Shown here: in pieces, positions 6,059 to 7,605 of the stretch | Layout of the letters: every line of letters starts with the position of its first letter | How positions within the stretch are numbered: position 1 is the first letter of the stretch | Source of the DNA: Synergistaceae bacterium | GTDB taxonomy: Bacteria > Synergistota > Synergistia > Synergistales > Aminobacteriaceae | Direction of reading: 5' to 3' | Length of the DNA: 7,605 bases | Assembly (NCBI GenBank): GCA_017394925.1 | Contig: JAFPWQ010000165.1 | Location: 1-7,605 of the forward strand | Made by a program: the position numbers and the translations under genes | Notes under the pieces: model-generated | Databases searched by the model: none | The model's input: only the letters and a program-made list of their open reading frames with translations | What the model was told of the DNA's origin: nothing

Positions 6059-6090
6059 TTGACCTATACCCCCCCCCCATAACGTATAAT
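6059..6090 (+). promoter_or_regulatory. Promoter of the DUF697-like gene with C10 tract in its spacer
   Basis: TTGACC (6059-6064, five of six consensus) and a perfect TATAAT (6085-6090) are separated by 20 bases, three more than optimal. Ten of the 20 are an uninterrupted C run (6069-6078). The tract length thus sets the spacer: C8, C7 and C6 would give 18, 17 and 16 bases. Promoters of this build are known to vary in phase by slipped-strand mispairing, for example porA (poly-G) and opc (poly-C) of Neisseria meningitidis. Confidence 0.65.
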
Positions 6091-6097
6091 GAGCCAA

Positions 6098-6117
6098 ATG
6101 TCAAGAGCTCTTTTCAT
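6098..6117 (+). promoter_or_regulatory. Dyad at the transcription start of the DUF697-like gene
   Basis: AAGAGCTCTT (6103-6112) is a perfect 10-base palindrome, flanked symmetrically by ATG (6098-6100) and CAT (6115-6117), so 16 of 20 positions are symmetric. It lies just downstream of the -10, where a repressor operator would sit. No regulator can be named. Confidence 0.35.
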
Positions 6118-6135
6118 GTAAATTTTTCTATCATT

Positions 6136-6145
6136 AAAAGGAGGT
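6136..6145 (+). promoter_or_regulatory. Ribosome site of the DUF697-like gene
   Basis: AAAAGGAGGT is a near-perfect Shine-Dalgarno site 9 bases before ATG 6154. It settles the start; the frame is open further upstream to 6043, but that stretch covers the promoter and the C tract. Confidence 0.85.
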
Positions 6146-6153
6146 TTTATATT

Positions 6154-6999
6154 ATGAGTATGACTGACAGTGAAAACTCGAAGTGTCATGCGATAATTCA
6201 TTCAGCTGCTGTAGCTGCCGGAGCTGTAGGTGCAGGGCTTGCACAAATTCCGCTTTCGGATAACGCAATCATTATGCCCATTCAAATCGGAATGGTTGCA
6301 TCATTGGGAAACGTTTTCGGGAAGAGTTTAGGAGAGACGACAATAAAGAGTCTCATATCGGCGGCGGCAGGAACAGTGATAGGCAGATCAGCGTCTCAGG
6401 CATTACTCGGTTGGGTTCCTGTGCTTGGCAACGTGATTAATGCTTCTACTGCATTCACAATTACGGAAGCTATCGGCTGGGCAATAGCTAATAAGTTTGC
6501 AGATGATGTTGAACAGGAAAGAAAAAAGATTGCAGAGGAAGAAGCACATCGTCAACGTGAAGCAGAAATAGCCAACATTGAAACAGAGGCCGTAACATCT
6601 GTTACATCACCTTTGAGGAATGCAATCTCTCAGATATTCTTCACCGTAAAGAAATTTTTCCTGAGTGTGGTCAACTTCTTTTGCCGTCTTCCAGGCAGAT
6701 TATGGCGCATGACTATGTATGTACTTGGCGGCATTTGGAGATTTGTACGGACATGTTTATTTTTGCTCTGGGGACTAATCAGCGGAAGAGCAGTTCAGGT
6801 TCTAAAGTGGATAGCTCTCAAAATATGGAGCGGTATATGCGCTTTATTCTCTACTCTTATCAACGGTCTAATGTACTCAATAGGCGTAGGTATTGGGATT
6901 TTTGCGCTGTCGTTGATAGCCGATAAGATGAATTTACTTTCACCGGAATATCAGGTTCTCCTTCATGATTTTCTTCAAGCCGTGAAAGAGTTTTTGTAA
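6154..6999 (+). CDS. DUF697-like membrane protein with coiled coil and basic hydrophobic tail
   Basis: A 281-residue membrane protein. Residues ~14-115 resemble the DUF697 domain found after GTPase domains: IHSAAVAAGAVGAGLAQIP, SDNAIIMPIQIGMVASLG, then IGRSASQALLGWVPVLGNV and INASTAFTITEAIGWAIA. It contains two glycine-rich hydrophobic hairpins and no P-loop, so no GTPase is attached. Residues ~117-147 are strongly charged (EQERKKIAEEEAHRQREAE) and likely a coiled coil. Residues ~153-257 are hydrophobic and aromatic with basic residues at short intervals (K166, K167, R178, R182, R185, R196, R199, R212, K218, K223) and several tryptophans, suggesting amphipathic or re-entrant helices; a last hydrophobic helix lies near 240-256. 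I do not know a function. Membrane remodelling, stress response or partnering an unlinked GTPase are possibilities only. It is a single-gene unit with its own promoter and terminator. Confidence 0.75.
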   Translation: MSMTDSENSKCHAIIHSAAVAAGAVGAGLAQIPLSDNAIIMPIQIGMVASLGNVFGKSLGETTIKSLISAAAGTVIGRSASQALLGWVPVLGNVINASTAFTITEAIGWAIANKFADDVEQERKKIAEEEAHRQREAEIANIETEAVTSVTSPLRNAISQIFFTVKKFFLSVVNFFCRLPGRLWRMTMYVLGGIWRFVRTCLFLLWGLISGRAVQVLKWIALKIWSGICALFSTLINGLMYSIGVGIGIFALSLIADKMNLLSPEYQVLLHDFLQAVKEFL

Positions 7000-7004
7000 A
7001 AAAT

Positions 7005-7043
7005 ATCCCCCCTGTTAATTTTGCAGAGGGGATTTTATTTTTC
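7005..7043 (+). terminator. Terminator between convergent genes, probably bidirectional
   Basis: ATCCCCCCTG (7005-7014) pairs with CAGAGGGGAT (7024-7033) at nine of ten positions around a 9-base loop, followed by a T-rich tract to 7043 on the plus strand. On the minus strand the same stem is followed by TATTTTTTAC, so it can also end the ATPase transcript that arrives from 7060. Confidence 0.85.
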
Positions 7044-7059
7044 TCTTTGCGTCTTTATT

Positions 7060-7605
7060 TTACGCCTTCATCATTCGTTCTTTTATTCCCATGATGAATT
7101 TCATTGCAACGCTGTAATTCTTCACGAGCCATCTAACCGGGATAATCAGAATCGCAAGCACAAAGCAGTTAAGCCACGAATCAAGACTCAGTGCCTCAAC
7201 GTTAAGCACTTCCCCGCCGAACTCAATGAATACCCATTGCAGTACGAATATGAACAGCATAACGAACACGCAGTTTTTCGATGAGGCCATGCCCAGACCG
7301 TTGAACGTGATAGACATCATGAACACGGCGAACAGTGCAGTCCTAAGATAAATTATATCGGCATCACCGAATAATCTTTTAACCGGCGGGAAGAACAGAA
7401 CCGCAAGACAGATTAACGTTACGTATGCCGCACCTGAAAGTATCTCGCTGAACATTGTATTTGTGATTATGTTCTCGTCTCTTGGGATCGGCTTCTCGTT
7501 CATGTATTCCTGTCTCGGAGGCTCTGAACCGAACGCAATAGCCGCGAGTGTGTCCATTGCGAGGTTGATGAGCAGTAACTGAATGACCGTAAGAACGACA
7601 TTCTG
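7060..7605 (-). CDS. P-type calcium-transporting ATPase, C-terminal membrane part (partial)
   Basis: The frame stays open to the window edge at 7605, so the N-terminal, phosphorylation and nucleotide-binding domains lie outside; the ATG at 7557 is internal. The 181 visible residues begin QNVVLTVIQLLLINLAMDTL, then AAIAFGSEPP. N-L-x-x-D in this helix (M6) matches the calcium-site Asn and Asp of SERCA/PMCA pumps, and the following SEPP and RDENIITNTM are typical of PMCA-like bacterial calcium ATPases. Four further hydrophobic helices follow (about residues 55-72, 85-105, 109-127 and 143-160), with ITFNGLGMASSKN between two of them as in this family. It should export Ca2+ from the cytoplasm using ATP. 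The C-terminus is a short basic tail with no calmodulin-type extension visible. Confidence 0.85.
   Translation of the reverse strand, partial: QNVVLTVIQLLLINLAMDTLAAIAFGSEPPRQEYMNEKPIPRDENIITNTMFSEILSGAAYVTLICLAVLFFPPVKRLFGDADIIYLRTALFAVFMMSITFNGLGMASSKNCVFVMLFIFVLQWVFIEFGGEVLNVEALSLDSWLNCFVLAILIIPVRWLVKNYSVAMKFIMGIKERMMKA

Noticed and set aside
6681..6926. Plus-strand open frame of 81 codons inside the DUF697-like gene
   Set aside because: It is a shadow frame without a start signal; the main frame has a strong ribosome site and coherent domain structure.
7021..7284. Plus-strand open frame of 87 codons
   Set aside because: It runs through a terminator and antisense to the calcium ATPase, whose membrane helices and family motifs are clear.

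Overview
The window looks like ordinary chromosomal DNA from an anaerobic, moderately AT-rich bacterium with sigma70-type promoters and strong AGGAG ribosome sites. The gene set fits a fermentative, possibly gut-associated lineage: an iron-type alcohol dehydrogenase with a flavodoxin, NikR, a DUF3536-type GH57 protein, a DUF4418 membrane protein and a calcium-type P-ATPase. Synergistota is my best guess, but it rests on overall impression rather than a diagnostic marker. I see no rRNA, tRNA, CRISPR array, insertion sequence or phage gene.

Layout, left to right. (1) 1-461: the 3' end of a dicarboxylate/amino-acid:cation symporter gene, followed by two decayed fragments of related copies of the same 3' end. 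This looks like the scar of a collapsed tandem paralogue array. (2) 462-2155: a two-gene operon, alcohol dehydrogenase then flavodoxin, closed by a clear terminator. (3) 2184-2606: a four-helix DUF4418 protein whose 3' end overlaps nikR convergently. (4) 2569-3435, minus strand: a two-gene unit, an unrecognised membrane protein with a serine run followed directly by the nickel-responsive repressor NikR. A near-consensus -10 covered by a dyad lies upstream. (5) 3488-6001, minus strand: a large GH57/DUF3536 hydrolase gene with its own terminator and promoter. Its start is best placed at a TTG. (6) 6002-7043: a divergent promoter region, then a DUF697-like membrane protein, then a terminator that can serve both strands. 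(7) 7060-7605, minus strand: the C-terminal membrane part of a P-type calcium ATPase, cut by the window edge.

The most striking signal is the promoter of the DUF697-like gene. It has a TTGACC -35, a perfect TATAAT -10 and a run of ten C residues inside a 20-base spacer. Loss of two to four C would bring the spacer to the optimal 16-18 bases, which is the design of slipped-strand phase-variable promoters. The gene it drives joins a DUF697-like domain without a GTPase to a charged helix and a long basic, tryptophan-containing hydrophobic tail. The second notable signal is the diverged remnants of symporter genes ahead of the alcohol dehydrogenase, where a ribosome site and ATG are fused to the last codons of a symporter. 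Neither is proven; both can be tested by comparing strains and reads.
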